A stretch of 64,000 nucleotides of DNA from Neomoorella stamsii (GCF_002995805.1 NZ_PVXL01000046.1:223514-287513); one strand, 5' to 3'. Shown: positions 52,698 to 61,425, counted from the stretch's first letter. Numbers and translations are program-made. The notes: generated by a model from the sequence alone, not told the origin.

Positions 52698-52787
52698 TGG
52701 GCGCTAAAAACGCTCCCCAAAGGAAGCGTGATCGACAACATCTTCGACATCAACGACCTGTCCGAATTGGAAGACTACCTGCATTGA
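52698..52787 (+). pseudogene. Unidentified C-terminal gene fragment
   Basis: A plus-strand frame without a start reads SVIDNIFDINDLSELEDYLH then stops at 52787. The acidic ending looks like the tail of a real protein, but I cannot name it. Short and isolated between Uma2 and the Uma2 relic. Confidence 0.3.
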
Positions 52788-52795
52788 AGGATCCT

Positions 52796-52873
52796 TTATC
52801 CCTCCGGAAACCTCGGGACCACCGCAATCTTCAGGCGGGCAGGCGCCGCAAACTCAGCCAGACTAACGCTCAC
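52796..52873 (-). pseudogene. Uma2 start relic fused to the end of the TPR gene
   Basis: A GTG at 52873, overlapping the TPR-protein TGA, opens VSVSLAEFAAPARLKIAVVP and stops after 25 residues. Bases 52836-52890 resemble 52587-52640 at the start of the intact Uma2 gene (GTGAGCGYTARYCTGGCTGAG). A second Uma2 copy seems to have been deleted here. Confidence 0.6.
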
Positions 52874-54777
52874 TTTCCCACGCCCCCTGTTCCTTGCATA
52901 CCCAATATATCCTCAAGGGGCCGCCGCAGTTCTACAGGTATAGTGGCAATTTTGACCCGCCTGCCTTCCAGACTCGCTTTGCCCACCATTACCAGGGCCT
53001 TTGACCAGAGGAGGCCCAGGGAAGATCGGGGGGCCTGCTCCTGCCAGAAGAAACCGTCCCCTTCCAGGGAGCCAAATTTGCGGCTAACAGCATTTAGCCG
53101 GCTCCAGCCGCCCCTCTGCAGCAAATATTTTAGAAGCTCCAGTTCCCCAGCGCCCAGCTCGCCCACAACCTTTTCCAGGTTGTCGCGGGAAGAAAGATGC
53201 TCCGCCAGCTGCTTTTCCCGCTCGCGCCGCAACCGTGCGGGTTTAAGGCCGTACTGGTAGCAGGCTCCGTCCAGCCAGTGGGCTGGCATGTTCTTTAATC
53301 CCCGCAGGAGGGAAGGATCAAGGGGTAGGGATTTGGCTTCTATTTGCCCCCGCTCTTCCTCTTGATAAAACTTGATCGCTTCCTCCGGTATATTGAGCAG
53401 GATTTCCCTCTTTTGCAGTTCTATTTCCAGCAGTTCCAGTTTCTGAAGGAATTCTTCGCTCAACCCCTCCCTAGCGATTTTTTCCAGGGAGGCACGGGCC
53501 TCCTCTATCCTGTCCATCTGGAGCATTAACGCGGCATAATTGAACAACACCGCCGGGTCTTCCGGGCCAACCTCCTTAAGCATGGACATTATCCTCAGGG
53601 CTTCTGCCAGCTCGCCCTTCTGGCGCAGGAGATTGGCCAGGGCCATCATTGCCCGGGGGTAGAATTTTCCTTGTTGTTGAAGGTCCTGCAGCAGGTCAAT
53701 GGCGGCATCTACCTGGCCCTTATCCCGCAGTTCGAAGGCCCTTTCCACTATGGCATCCAGCTCTTTATCCGTTCCCAGGACAACAGGGGTTTTCTTAATA
53801 TGTACCAGCCGGTTTTCCCCCTCAATAAACATGCGAACCGGCTCCCCTTCCTTCAGTAGCCCCCGTTCAATGAAGGCCTCCGCCGCCGCCATCTTTACTG
53901 TGGGGCTGAAGCCAGGAGATTCTAATATCTTCCACCCCAGCTTTTCCCCCCATTCGCCGGCGTAGGCCACCAGGGAATGGGCCACCATGCCGGCCGCCGG
54001 CGTTTCTCCCGCCTCCAGGATATAGGATAGCAGCACCATCAGGATATAACCGTCCTGCCAGTACCGGCGGCGGGCCTCCTTATCCACGGCACATGTTTTG
54101 ATAATTGCATCAATTTCTTCCTGGGTGTAAGTAGTGTAGCTCATGGCAAAGGGCGGGATAACGCCGCGCTCCACCATAAAAGCCACCTGCTGCATGGCGG
54201 CAAATAACCTGTACACACCGGATATGGAAGACCACAGGCTCGCCGCCCGTTTATAACGGCCCAGGTTGAAGCAGGCCACCCCTGCCAGGAACTTGTTTTC
54301 CCAGGAAACATGACAAGTCTCCCAGCGGCGATACAGCTCAAATACCTGGCGGTGATCGTTCAATTCGGCCGCCGCCCGCATGATGCTCACCGTATACTCC
54401 CGGAAATGGTGCGGGACCTGGCTGCGGGCGCGATAAAATTCCGCCAGGCCGGCGTCGAAGCTCTGCACGGCCTTTTTAAGCCACTGGCGGGCTTCCTCTC
54501 CCCGCCCCTGGGCAAAGAAAATCTGGGAGGCCAGGGCATAGGTGAAGGGATTGGCGCGTTTATACTCTTCATCCGTGTTTAAGGCAGGCTGGATTACCTC
54601 CAGGGCGCGTTTGGGGTCGCCGCTGTGAAAAAGAGACAGGGCCAGGTTGTTGCGGATAGGAACGACGTCCTCCTTTTCCAGGGCGGCGGCAAAAGCTTTT
54701 GCTGCGCCTTTAAAGTCCCCTTTATCCAGCAGTTTTTGCCCGCGGGCTACAAGTTCCCCCGCTTTATCCCGGTTCAT
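52870..54777 (-). CDS. Large TPR-repeat protein
   Basis: The product has 635 residues. TPR helices occupy the N-terminal third (LVARGQKLLDKGDFKGAAKA; RNNLALSLFHSGDPKRALEV) and recur near 370-450 (YPRAMMALANLLRQKGELAE). The C-terminal 160 residues (LEKVVGELGAGELELLKYLL; GGWSRLNAVSRKFGS) may form a winged-helix-like domain. Likely a scaffold for protein interactions; partner unknown. It overlaps the flavoprotein gene by 14 bases at its start. A degraded paralog fragment lies at 62772-62820. Confidence 0.78.
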   Translation of the reverse strand: MNRDKAGELVARGQKLLDKGDFKGAAKAFAAALEKEDVVPIRNNLALSLFHSGDPKRALEVIQPALNTDEEYKRANPFTYALASQIFFAQGRGEEARQWLKKAVQSFDAGLAEFYRARSQVPHHFREYTVSIMRAAAELNDHRQVFELYRRWETCHVSWENKFLAGVACFNLGRYKRAASLWSSISGVYRLFAAMQQVAFMVERGVIPPFAMSYTTYTQEEIDAIIKTCAVDKEARRRYWQDGYILMVLLSYILEAGETPAAGMVAHSLVAYAGEWGEKLGWKILESPGFSPTVKMAAAEAFIERGLLKEGEPVRMFIEGENRLVHIKKTPVVLGTDKELDAIVERAFELRDKGQVDAAIDLLQDLQQQGKFYPRAMMALANLLRQKGELAEALRIMSMLKEVGPEDPAVLFNYAALMLQMDRIEEARASLEKIAREGLSEEFLQKLELLEIELQKREILLNIPEEAIKFYQEEERGQIEAKSLPLDPSLLRGLKNMPAHWLDGACYQYGLKPARLRREREKQLAEHLSSRDNLEKVVGELGAGELELLKYLLQRGGWSRLNAVSRKFGSLEGDGFFWQEQAPRSSLGLLWSKALVMVGKASLEGRRVKIATIPVELRRPLEDILGMQGTGGVGK

Positions 54778-56137
54778 TATCCTTCCCCACGCTTTGCCAG
54801 TATTTTACCTTTGACTTTTTCGACAACGAACGATGGTTTCCTGCCATCCCGGCAAGATTTCGTTGACCCATGGCTGCTCCTTTGCCCGCCGCCCAGCCGG
54901 TGGCAAAGGCTATTTGCAGGTTGTAACCCCCGGTGTAGCCATCCACATCCAGCACTTCCCCGGCAAAATACAGCCCCGGCACTAAACGGGAAGCCATGGT
55001 GCGCGGGTCAACCTCCCGCACATCTACCCCGCCGGCGGTAACCATGGCCTCCTTTACAGGACGTGTACCGCTGATACGGATATTCAGTCCCTTCAATACC
55101 CGGGCCACCTGCCGCCACCCCTTACGGCCTGCCTGGCCACAATGGCCTTCCGGGTTTATCCCGGCTCGAGCAAGAATTTCCGGCACCAGCCGTCCGGGAA
55201 GCAAAGCATCCAGAAGATTTTTCACGCTCCTTGCCGGGCTCCCGGTAGCCAGTCTCAAGCAACGCTCTGCCAGCTCCTCCAGCGTTTCGCCGGGGAAGAA
55301 ATCGAGTACCAGTTCCCACGGCCCGCTGTTTCCTTCTCCATCCAGGTGCCTGCTCAGACAAAGGATGCCGGGTCCGGATAGACCAAAGTGGGTAAACAGA
55401 ACGTCTCCCTTTATTGATTTCACCCTTTTCCTTCCCGCCCCGGCAAGCAGGGTAAGGCCTGCTCCCTTTAAAGAAATGCCCTGCACCCGGCTATCGCGGA
55501 TCCACCCTTCCGGGCTCTCCAGGGGGACCAAAGAGGGGCGCAGGCCCACAATATGATGCCCGGCCTGGCGGGCCAGGTCGTAGCCGTCACCGGTGGAACC
55601 GGTTGCCGGGTAGGAGAGGCCCCCGGTAGCCACAATGACCCCCCGGCCGTAAATTTTACCCCTCCGGGTAACCACGCCAGAGCACCTTCCATCCCGGAGC
55701 AGGAGCCCCGTTGCCCTGGTGGCGTAGTAAATCTCCGCACCCCGCTCCTCCAACGCCCTGGCCATAGCCCTGACCACATCTCCCGACCGGCCGGAAGCAG
55801 GGAAAACCCGGCCTTCCTCTTCTACCACCGTAGGTACCCCCAAACTGGCAAAAAACTCCCTCACCCGGGCAGGGGGAAAGCCATTCAAGGTGCTGTAAAG
55901 GAACTTGCCATTGCCGGGTATATTACTGACACATTCAGCCGGTGAAGAGTCATTAGTTAAGTTACAGCGCCCGCCTCCGGTAAGGAGCAACTTTTTCCCC
56001 AGTTTGTCGTTCCGTTCCAGGAGGATTACTCGTGCGCCCTCCCCTGCTGCCGCCAGGGCAGCCATCATGCCGGCGGGACCGCCTCCAACCACGATTATTG
56101 CCTCATTCACTTTGCCTGCACCATGCGTTTTTCTCAT
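54764..56137 (-). CDS. YhiN/HI0933-type FAD flavoprotein
   Basis: The product has 457 residues. The FAD motif IIVVGGGPAGMMAALAAA is followed by LLTGGGRCNLTNDS, which is characteristic of the HI0933 family, and VIVATGGLSYPATGSTGDGY and YTGGYNLQIAFATGWAAG. Members are called aminoacetone-oxidase-like but their reaction is uncertain. The nearby TPR gene overlaps its end. Start at 56137, with no other good candidate in frame. Confidence 0.9.
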   Translation of the reverse strand: MRKTHGAGKVNEAIIVVGGGPAGMMAALAAAGEGARVILLERNDKLGKKLLLTGGGRCNLTNDSSPAECVSNIPGNGKFLYSTLNGFPPARVREFFASLGVPTVVEEEGRVFPASGRSGDVVRAMARALEERGAEIYYATRATGLLLRDGRCSGVVTRRGKIYGRGVIVATGGLSYPATGSTGDGYDLARQAGHHIVGLRPSLVPLESPEGWIRDSRVQGISLKGAGLTLLAGAGRKRVKSIKGDVLFTHFGLSGPGILCLSRHLDGEGNSGPWELVLDFFPGETLEELAERCLRLATGSPARSVKNLLDALLPGRLVPEILARAGINPEGHCGQAGRKGWRQVARVLKGLNIRISGTRPVKEAMVTAGGVDVREVDPRTMASRLVPGLYFAGEVLDVDGYTGGYNLQIAFATGWAAGKGAAMGQRNLAGMAGNHRSLSKKSKVKYWQSVGKDNEPG

Positions 56138-56360
56138 AATTATACCACTGTGATGTGTTTCACCGACACGGCTGGTATGGGCCAGTAAAATGGACTAAAA
56201 TGACTCCGGGAGGGATGATAAGTGGACTGGGAACCGGTGGGTGCCGTCACTTTGGCCATGGTGCTCACCTCCTTGGGCCCCTCATTCTAACAGGGGCTAA
56301 AGGAAGTGGCTATTTTCGTAAGCTGCCGGGAATACAGCTACCGGTAAACGTTACGTCAGG
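56138..56360. other. Intergenic segment
   Basis: About 220 bases between the divergent flavoprotein and the antitoxin-like gene. It probably holds promoters for both. I see no clear element. Confidence 0.4.
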
Positions 56361-56624
56361 ATGCAAAGGATTTCCTACCAGTCTAAGTTCCCTGCCCGGA
56401 AAAAGTTTCCCGTATTGCACTATGAGATTCTAGAACGGGTGAAAGAATTAGACCTGGCACATCAATTGCGCTTGCTCGAAGAGGTATCCATCCTTATTAG
56501 AAAACAGGCCACGCAAGGGAGTTCCCGGAGCATCTTGGAATTGCAAGGCCTTGGAAAAGAAACCTGGAAAGATGTAAACGTTAAGGACTATATAGAACAG
56601 GAGCGGGCGTCATGGAATGGTTAG
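56361..56624 (+). CDS. Antitoxin-like protein upstream of a PIN fragment
   Basis: The product has 87 residues. HYEILERVKELDLAHQLRLL, RKQATQGSSRSILELQGLGK and VKDYIEQERASWNG match the small antitoxins paired with PIN-domain toxins in thermophilic Firmicutes (helical DNA-binding start, Glu/Asp-rich end). The first 18 residues are basic and unusual, so an internal start is possible. It overlaps the PIN gene by 13 bases. Confidence 0.6.
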   Translation: MQRISYQSKFPARKKFPVLHYEILERVKELDLAHQLRLLEEVSILIRKQATQGSSRSILELQGLGKETWKDVNVKDYIEQERASWNG

Positions 56625-56923
56625 CCAACCTGTGCGGCAAGAAGGTTGCTCTCGATACCGCTCCCTTGATTTACTTTGTGGAAGAAAACTCAACCTACCT
56701 ACCGCTTGTTCTTCTCTTCTTCGAAAATATGGATAATGGCCTATTTACCTGCATCACCTCCATGACGTTGATCGAAGTCATGGTTTACCCCCTCCGCCAG
56801 GGAAACCAAAGTTTAGCCCGGCGTTATCGGGACATCCTGCTTACAGCCAGAAACTTGGAAACTATCCCATCTTGTGGGCATAGGGAGAGGGTTGCCGAAC
56901 TCCGTTACTCCCTATGCCGCTAA
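56612..56923 (+). pseudogene. Truncated VapC-type PIN-domain toxin
   Basis: The product has 103 residues, versus about 135 usually. VALDTAPLIYFVEE (first catalytic Asp) and CITSMTLIEVMVYPLRQ (Glu) are kept, but the domain breaks off at AELRYSLCR where the sequence should continue with the Asp-rich DAIQLATAL segment. The last catalytic Asp residues are therefore missing, so it is probably inactive, by frameshift or deletion near 56905. Confidence 0.75.
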
Positions 56924-56932
56924 ATGATAAAG

Positions 56933-56978
56933 AAGCCATCTCTTGACAGCATTACCAAGAGATGGCTTTTCTACTTTT
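56933..56978 (+). terminator. Intrinsic terminator after the PIN fragment
   Basis: AAGCCATCTCTT (56933-56944) pairs perfectly with AAGAGATGGCTT (56957-56968), followed by TTCTACTTTT. It lies nine bases after the premature stop. Confidence 0.85.
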
Positions 56979-57092
56979 ATAGCATTGGTTACCGCCAAAG
57001 GCGGTGGTCCCTTAACCGTCAGTTACCGTGCACAGTCACACTCCCCGTGCCGGGAGTCATGAACTGGCAACAGTTTTATTCAGACAGTCTGT

Positions 57093-58247
57093 TTAGTGGG
57101 CGAAGATCGTTCCGAAAAAACCTAACAGTTGGTCGTAAATATCCAGCAATTTGTCGTATGATTTAAGGAGCCTGGTGTAGAGTTTAATTTGCACTCTTTC
57201 TTCTTTATCGCTGGGACCGTAGACTGCTTCATATACTGATTCCTCTTCGTCGACGGTGGTTTTTTCATCTACTGCAGCTTCTTCGTCAACGTGAGCGGCG
57301 GCTTCTTCTTCAGCTACCGCTTCCTCTTCATTGGCAGGGGCGGTGGCTTCTTCTTCACTTACTGCTTCTACTGTTGCTTCTACTGCTTCATCTTCCCCAG
57401 TAACGGCAACCTCTTCCTCAACTACCGCTTCCTCTTCATCGGCAGGGGCCGCGGCTTCTTCTCCAGCTACCGCTTCCTCTTCATCGGCAGGGGCCGCGGC
57501 TTCTTCTTCAGCTACTGCTTCCTTTTCACCGGCAGGGACTGTGGCCTCTTCTTCACTCACTGCTTCTACTGTTGCTTCTACTACTTCATCTTCCCCAGTA
57601 ACGGCAACCTCTTCCTCAACTACCGCTTCCTTTTCATCAACAGGAGCAGTGGCCTCTTCTTCACTCACTGCTTCCTCTTCCCCGGCGGGAGCGGCGCCTT
57701 CTTCAACTACCGCTTTCTCGTCATCGGCAGGGGCCGCAGCTCCTTCTCCAGCTACCGCTTCCTTTTCATCGGCAGGGACGGCGGCTTCTTCTTCAGCTAC
57801 TGTTTCCTTTTCACCGGCAGGGACTGTGGCCTCTTCTTCACTCACTGCTTCTACTGTTGCTTCTACTGCTTCATCTTCCCCAGTAACGGCGGCTTCTCCT
57901 TCGCCTATCGCTTCCTCATCACCGGTGGGAGCGGTGGCTTCTTCCATTCCGTTTTGAGCAACGGCGGTTCCAGCTCTCAGATTGGCCCTCGGCCAAACCA
58001 ATATTTGTCTTGATTTCCCGTCCTCCATGAGGATAATCTGCGCCGCGGCTTTATCCGGCATTTCGAAAGAGTATGGGCGCAAGGAGTCCCCCCGTACTTC
58101 CTCTTGCACGGTAATACTGGCGTTGCTGTCTTCCTCGGTTTGGAAATCATCAGCAGCACTGGCTGGCATTATAGTGGCGAAAGTCAAAAAAGATGTGACC
58201 ACAGAACCTATGGCAATCTTTTTCAATTTTTCTTTTGGCATAGACAT
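57093..58247 (-). CDS. Exported acidic Ala/Glu repeat protein
   Basis: The product has 384 residues from the ATG at 58247 (GAGGAGG seven bases before). A signal peptide ends near residue 32 (MPASAADD). A 70-residue folded part follows (RPYSFEMPDKAAAQIILMED). Then residues about 105-330 are Glu/Ala/Val/Pro-rich imperfect repeats (EEEAAAPADEEEAVAEEEAA), a strongly negative, probably disordered segment. Higher-order units containing DEAVEATVEAVSEEEATVPA recur three times. The C-terminal 45 residues turn mixed-charged and helical. No anchor motif is seen. It may be a secreted cation-binding or cell-surface spacer protein; the function is unknown. Confidence 0.78.
   Translation of the reverse strand: MSMPKEKLKKIAIGSVVTSFLTFATIMPASAADDFQTEEDSNASITVQEEVRGDSLRPYSFEMPDKAAAQIILMEDGKSRQILVWPRANLRAGTAVAQNGMEEATAPTGDEEAIGEGEAAVTGEDEAVEATVEAVSEEEATVPAGEKETVAEEEAAVPADEKEAVAGEGAAAPADDEKAVVEEGAAPAGEEEAVSEEEATAPVDEKEAVVEEEVAVTGEDEVVEATVEAVSEEEATVPAGEKEAVAEEEAAAPADEEEAVAGEEAAAPADEEEAVVEEEVAVTGEDEAVEATVEAVSEEEATAPANEEEAVAEEEAAAHVDEEAAVDEKTTVDEEESVYEAVYGPSDKEERVQIKLYTRLLKSYDKLLDIYDQLLGFFGTIFAH
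57350..57900 (-). repeat. Higher-order tandem repeats in the acidic protein gene
   Basis: Near-identical segments start about 57350, 57553 and 57837 (spacings about 203 and 284 bases), each built of shorter units of roughly 45-60 bases. Such arrays vary in copy number by recombination and are prone to mis-assembly. Confidence 0.8.
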
Positions 58248-58400
58248 AAACTTTCCTCCTCGACTTAAATTTAGCAACAAACTTATCCTTCAGAGCCCCA
58301 AAATCGCATTTTCCCTTCGCCTAAGAGTTTTACGCCAAATCCTTTTTTGGTTCGCTACACCGCCACCACCTCCCCGGAGATTTCAACCACCCCTCCTTTC

Positions 58401-58560
58401 GAGGAAAATTATACCGGAGGAATATTAAACGGCTTTTACCAGACATTGAAATTGTTTTTCGACAATGTTAATAAATGTTACGAGGCATTGAAGGCATAAA
58501 AAAACAACAGTTTCCGAGCAGTAATAGCCGGTAACTGTTGCTACTTTATTGAACCACCTG
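58401..58560 (-). promoter_or_regulatory. Duplicated regulatory element, copy A (acidic-protein gene)
   Basis: It includes a -10-like TATAAT (58413-58408), a direct repeat GTAACA-N4-TTAACA (58481-58466) resembling PhoP/OmpR-family boxes, and a terminator hairpin (CAACAG.../CTGTTG, 58540-58505) plus T-run. Copy B at 61256-61425 has the same order and about 75% identity by eye. The repeat ends about 220 bases before the acidic-protein ATG. Confidence 0.65.
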
Positions 58561-58610
58561 CTAATAGCAAATGGGGTTCGCTGTCGGCAGAAAGCCCGTG
58601 GAAGCAAAAG

Positions 58611-58640
58611 AAAAAAATCCCCCGACTGTATTAGCCGGGG
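58611..58640 (-). terminator. Intrinsic terminator after the histidine kinase gene
   Basis: CCCCG (minus 58640-58636) pairs with CGGGG (58624-58620) within a longer imperfect stem, followed by TTTTTTT. It lies nine bases after the kinase stop. Confidence 0.8.
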
Positions 58641-58648
58641 ACAATTAC

Positions 58649-60220
58649 CTATTTCTGGTTATAAGATGGGAAACTGATGCTAAAAGTCGTTCCTTTCCCC
58701 AACTGGCTTACAACATCTATCTTGCCGCCTTGTAGCTGAACCAGCTTTTTCACAATCACCAGCCCCAGACCACTGCCTTTTTCCTGCATGCGACCACCGC
58801 GCTGGTTCTTCACCCGGTAAAACCTGTCCCAGATGTGTGGCAGGTCCTCGGGCGGTATGCCAATACCATTATCCTCAATGGTCAGTACCACTTCACCTTG
58901 TCTAGCCCCCACGCCAACCCTGATGGTACCGTTCTCCGTGGCCGTGACAGCATTCTTCAGTAAATTCCTGATAATCTGTTCCATCCGATCAACGTCCCCG
59001 ATCACGACCGCATCTTCTGTTTGTGCCTCGAACAGGATCGAGGTATTCTTGCTCCTGGCCACACCCTCCATGGACATAGCAACACCCTGTGCCAGGGCGA
59101 TTAAGTCCACGGGCAGCTTTTCGACAGTGATATTGCCGCTTTCCAGGCGGCTTAATTCCAATATGTCATCTACCAGCCTGGTTATATGCACCGTTTGAGT
59201 GTAAATCGTGTCTAAGTACCTCTCCAGTAAAGCCTCGTCTTGCACCATACCGTCGCGGATAGCCTCAATAAAGCCCTGAACAGCTGTCAGAGGGGTACGT
59301 AGCTCATGCGATATCTCCGCAAATAGCCGGGCTCTTTCTTCTTCCATCCTGCGGCTTTCGGCCTGTATCTTTTGCAGTCTTACCGCCAGTTTATTGAGCT
59401 GGCCGGCAAGGACATTAATTTCATCCAGAGGCTGGTCCTCACCGCTCAAAACGTAACTCCCCCTGCTGATCTCCGCCACGGTGGTAGCCAAACGAGAAAT
59501 CGGCCTGGAAATGTACATGGCCAGGTAAACAGAAACGAAAATAATAATCACCAGGATGACCATTCCCCCGATAACCAGGTACAAACGCATTTTATTTAAA
59601 GCAAGGTCGAGATTGGATGGCTTCGTTTCCAGCAGGATGCCGTTTTCAATGGCGTCCTTGTTGTTCCCCATAGGGACAACGGCGATAAAGGTGAGCCGGC
59701 CTGTTTCCCGGTCCACTGTCCGGGTAATCGCGGTTTCACCTCTGGTGAGTATTTCGACGAATTTTGCCTCTACCTTGCTGCCGGGTACCACTTCCTGCTC
59801 CTCTGAGGTGCCCATAATGTTTCCTTCCCTGTCAAAGACCGTAATCCTTGCGTCAAAGATATCGGCCAGAAATTTCAACAAGTCCTGTCTACCCTCGGCC
59901 CGATCGCTTGTTTGCTCGGCAAGTGGAGTCCCCCATGCCTGGTCCTTTTGCTGGAGCAAAGCAAAGTTTACCCGCTTGGCCTTGCGTAACAACTCCTGTT
60001 GGACCTGATCAGAGGTTACCTGTTTCACTACAAAGCTGGAAAGCATCGACAGGGCAATCAGACCGACAACAAAGGCTGTCACATTGGTAAACAGTATCCT
60101 GGTGTAAATATTTTTGTTGAATTGTTCCCGCAGCAAGCGCTTGAACATGAGCCAGAACCCGCGCGCGGCACGGATTACCGACTGAAGTTTTTCCCTGCCC
60201 CGCCGGAGATAGGTATTCAC
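58649..60220 (-). CDS. Sensor histidine kinase
   Basis: The product has about 523 residues from GTG at 60220, coupled by GTGA to the regulator's stop. TM1 (AFVVGLIALSMLSSFVV) and TM2 (LVIGGMVILVIIIFVSVYLA) flank a ~130-residue external sensing region containing ITVFDREGNIMG. HAMP and HisKA (EISHELRTPLTAVQ) follow, then the ATPase boxes NLLKNAVTAT, DNGIGIPPEDL and GSGLGLVIVKKL. It phosphorylates the OmpR-type regulator encoded just upstream. The ResE/PhoR-like order is clear; the signal is unknown. Confidence 0.93.
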   Translation of the reverse strand: MNTYLRRGREKLQSVIRAARGFWLMFKRLLREQFNKNIYTRILFTNVTAFVVGLIALSMLSSFVVKQVTSDQVQQELLRKAKRVNFALLQQKDQAWGTPLAEQTSDRAEGRQDLLKFLADIFDARITVFDREGNIMGTSEEQEVVPGSKVEAKFVEILTRGETAITRTVDRETGRLTFIAVVPMGNNKDAIENGILLETKPSNLDLALNKMRLYLVIGGMVILVIIIFVSVYLAMYISRPISRLATTVAEISRGSYVLSGEDQPLDEINVLAGQLNKLAVRLQKIQAESRRMEEERARLFAEISHELRTPLTAVQGFIEAIRDGMVQDEALLERYLDTIYTQTVHITRLVDDILELSRLESGNITVEKLPVDLIALAQGVAMSMEGVARSKNTSILFEAQTEDAVVIGDVDRMEQIIRNLLKNAVTATENGTIRVGVGARQGEVVLTIEDNGIGIPPEDLPHIWDRFYRVKNQRGGRMQEKGSGLGLVIVKKLVQLQGGKIDVVSQLGKGTTFSISFPSYNQK

Positions 60221-60927
60221 GACGTGGCCTCTCCCCCTTTGACAGGAGGTGTAAACTGGTATCCCACACCCCAAACAGTTGTCAAGTATTCATGGGGCAA
60301 GGGCGACAGCTTTGTCCTCAGCCTGCGAATGTGGACATCCACCGTACGCTGATCACCGAAGTAGTCATATCCCCAGACGGCCCCCAACAGTTCCTCCCTG
60401 GTGAAAACCCGTCGAGGATTCTGGGCCAGGTAATAGAGCAAGTCGAATTCTCTGGGAGTAACTTGTGTTTCTTCACCATTAACCAAAACTCTCCTGGTAT
60501 CGGCCTGGATTTCCAGCCCCGGGTATTTCAATTTCCAGTTCGTCACCGCGTCAACCGTTTGGGTACGGCGCAGTACCGCTCTGATTCTGGCTACCAGCTC
60601 CCTGGGGCTGAAAGGTTTGGAAACGTAGTCATCGGCTCCCATTTCCAGTCCCAAAACACGGTCCGCTTCCTCTCCCTTGGCTGTAAGCATGATGATGGGA
60701 ATCATGCGTACCGCCCTCAAATCGCGGCACAGGGTAAGCCCGTCCTTACCCGGAAGCATGAGGTCCAGTATGACCACATCAGGATTCTCCCGGTCGAATG
60801 CGGGCAGGACCAGGTCACCGTGGTTAACCCCGATGACTTCAAAACCTTCCCTTTCGCCGTACAACTTGACCAGTTCCAGTACGTTTTGATCGTCATCAAC
60901 CACCAAAACCTTACCCTTATACGGCAT
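60217..60927 (-). CDS. OmpR-family response regulator
   Basis: The product has 236 residues from ATG at 60927 with GGGGGG upstream. The receiver has VVDDDQN, VVILDLMLPGKDGL with the phosphorylated Asp and KPFSPRELVARI. The winged-helix DNA-binding domain has TRRVLVNGEETQVTPREFDLL (residues about 140-160) and VDVHIRRLRTKLS. It is likely to bind the GTAACA/TTAACA repeats upstream of itself and of the acidic-protein gene. Confidence 0.95.
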   Translation of the reverse strand: MPYKGKVLVVDDDQNVLELVKLYGEREGFEVIGVNHGDLVLPAFDRENPDVVILDLMLPGKDGLTLCRDLRAVRMIPIIMLTAKGEEADRVLGLEMGADDYVSKPFSPRELVARIRAVLRRTQTVDAVTNWKLKYPGLEIQADTRRVLVNGEETQVTPREFDLLYYLAQNPRRVFTREELLGAVWGYDYFGDQRTVDVHIRRLRTKLSPLPHEYLTTVWGVGYQFTPPVKGGEATS

Positions 60928-60938
60928 TATTTCCCCCC

Positions 60939-61067
60939 TCAGCAAGCTTTCTCTCTATATTGGTAAACGCCCGGGAAACTTAGAAAGTTCCCCTGCGCAT
61001 CCGGCATGTTCTTGAACATCTGGTATTTCCAGTCAGGCATCCAGCCTCCGGCCAGAAGAAATTCCAT
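60939..61067 (-). CDS. Possible 42-residue protein upstream of the response regulator
   Basis: An ATG at 61067 with GGAGCAGAAGGT before it opens MEFLLAGGWMPDWKYQMFKN and ends YREKAC, 12 bases before the regulator start. It lies after the terminator of the leader and could be co-transcribed. No relatives are known to me; a chance frame is possible. Confidence 0.3.
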   Translation of the reverse strand: MEFLLAGGWMPDWKYQMFKNMPDAQGNFLSFPGVYQYREKAC

Positions 61068-61125
61068 ACCTTCTGCTCCAGGAAAGAAAGGCAACAGTTG
61101 ATGGCAAGTCCCGTCGAGCAACCAG

Positions 61126-61155
61126 AAAAAGCTGAGAAGCAGGTCGTTTCTCAGC
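61126..61155 (-). terminator. Terminator upstream of the two-component operon
   Basis: GCTGAGAA (minus 61155-61148) pairs with TTCTCAGC (61138-61131), followed by TTTTTC. It lies about 110 bases downstream of the element B -10 box and 200 before the regulator, so it may end a small RNA or attenuate the operon. Confidence 0.75.
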
Positions 61156-61255
61156 TCTTTCTTATCTTCAATCCTAAGTTTTAAAGATTTGTTGCTCTAG
61201 CCCTTGATAATTTTCGAACCTGGTCACCCGTGTTTTGGGGATAGTCCATCCCTAT

Positions 61256-61425
61256 TTTCGTAGCAATTATAATGGAAGAATGTTACCCGGCTTTTGCCCT
61301 ACCTTGAAAATGTTTTGCGAAATTGTTAACAAATGTTACAAGGCAAAAAAACACTAACAGTTTCCGAGCAGTAGTAGCCGGTAACCGTTGGTCATTGAAC
61401 AAGCACCTGCTACACGTCACTGGGA
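61256..61425 (-). promoter_or_regulatory. Duplicated regulatory element, copy B (two-component operon)
   Basis: Same layout as copy A at 58401-58560: a TATAAT-like box (minus, near 61272-61267), the direct repeat GTAACA-N4-TTAACA (61339-61324) and a hairpin AACAGTT.../AACCGTT at about 61391-61359. Conserved text includes TGTTAACAAATGTTAC on the plus strand. It probably drives the regulator-kinase operon. Confidence 0.65.

Noticed and set aside
57291..58013. Two plus-strand frames of 208 and 240 codons rich in Ser/Ala or Phe/Gly
   Set aside because: They are antisense to the acidic repeat gene; repetitive codons keep several frames open, and they lack ribosome sites.
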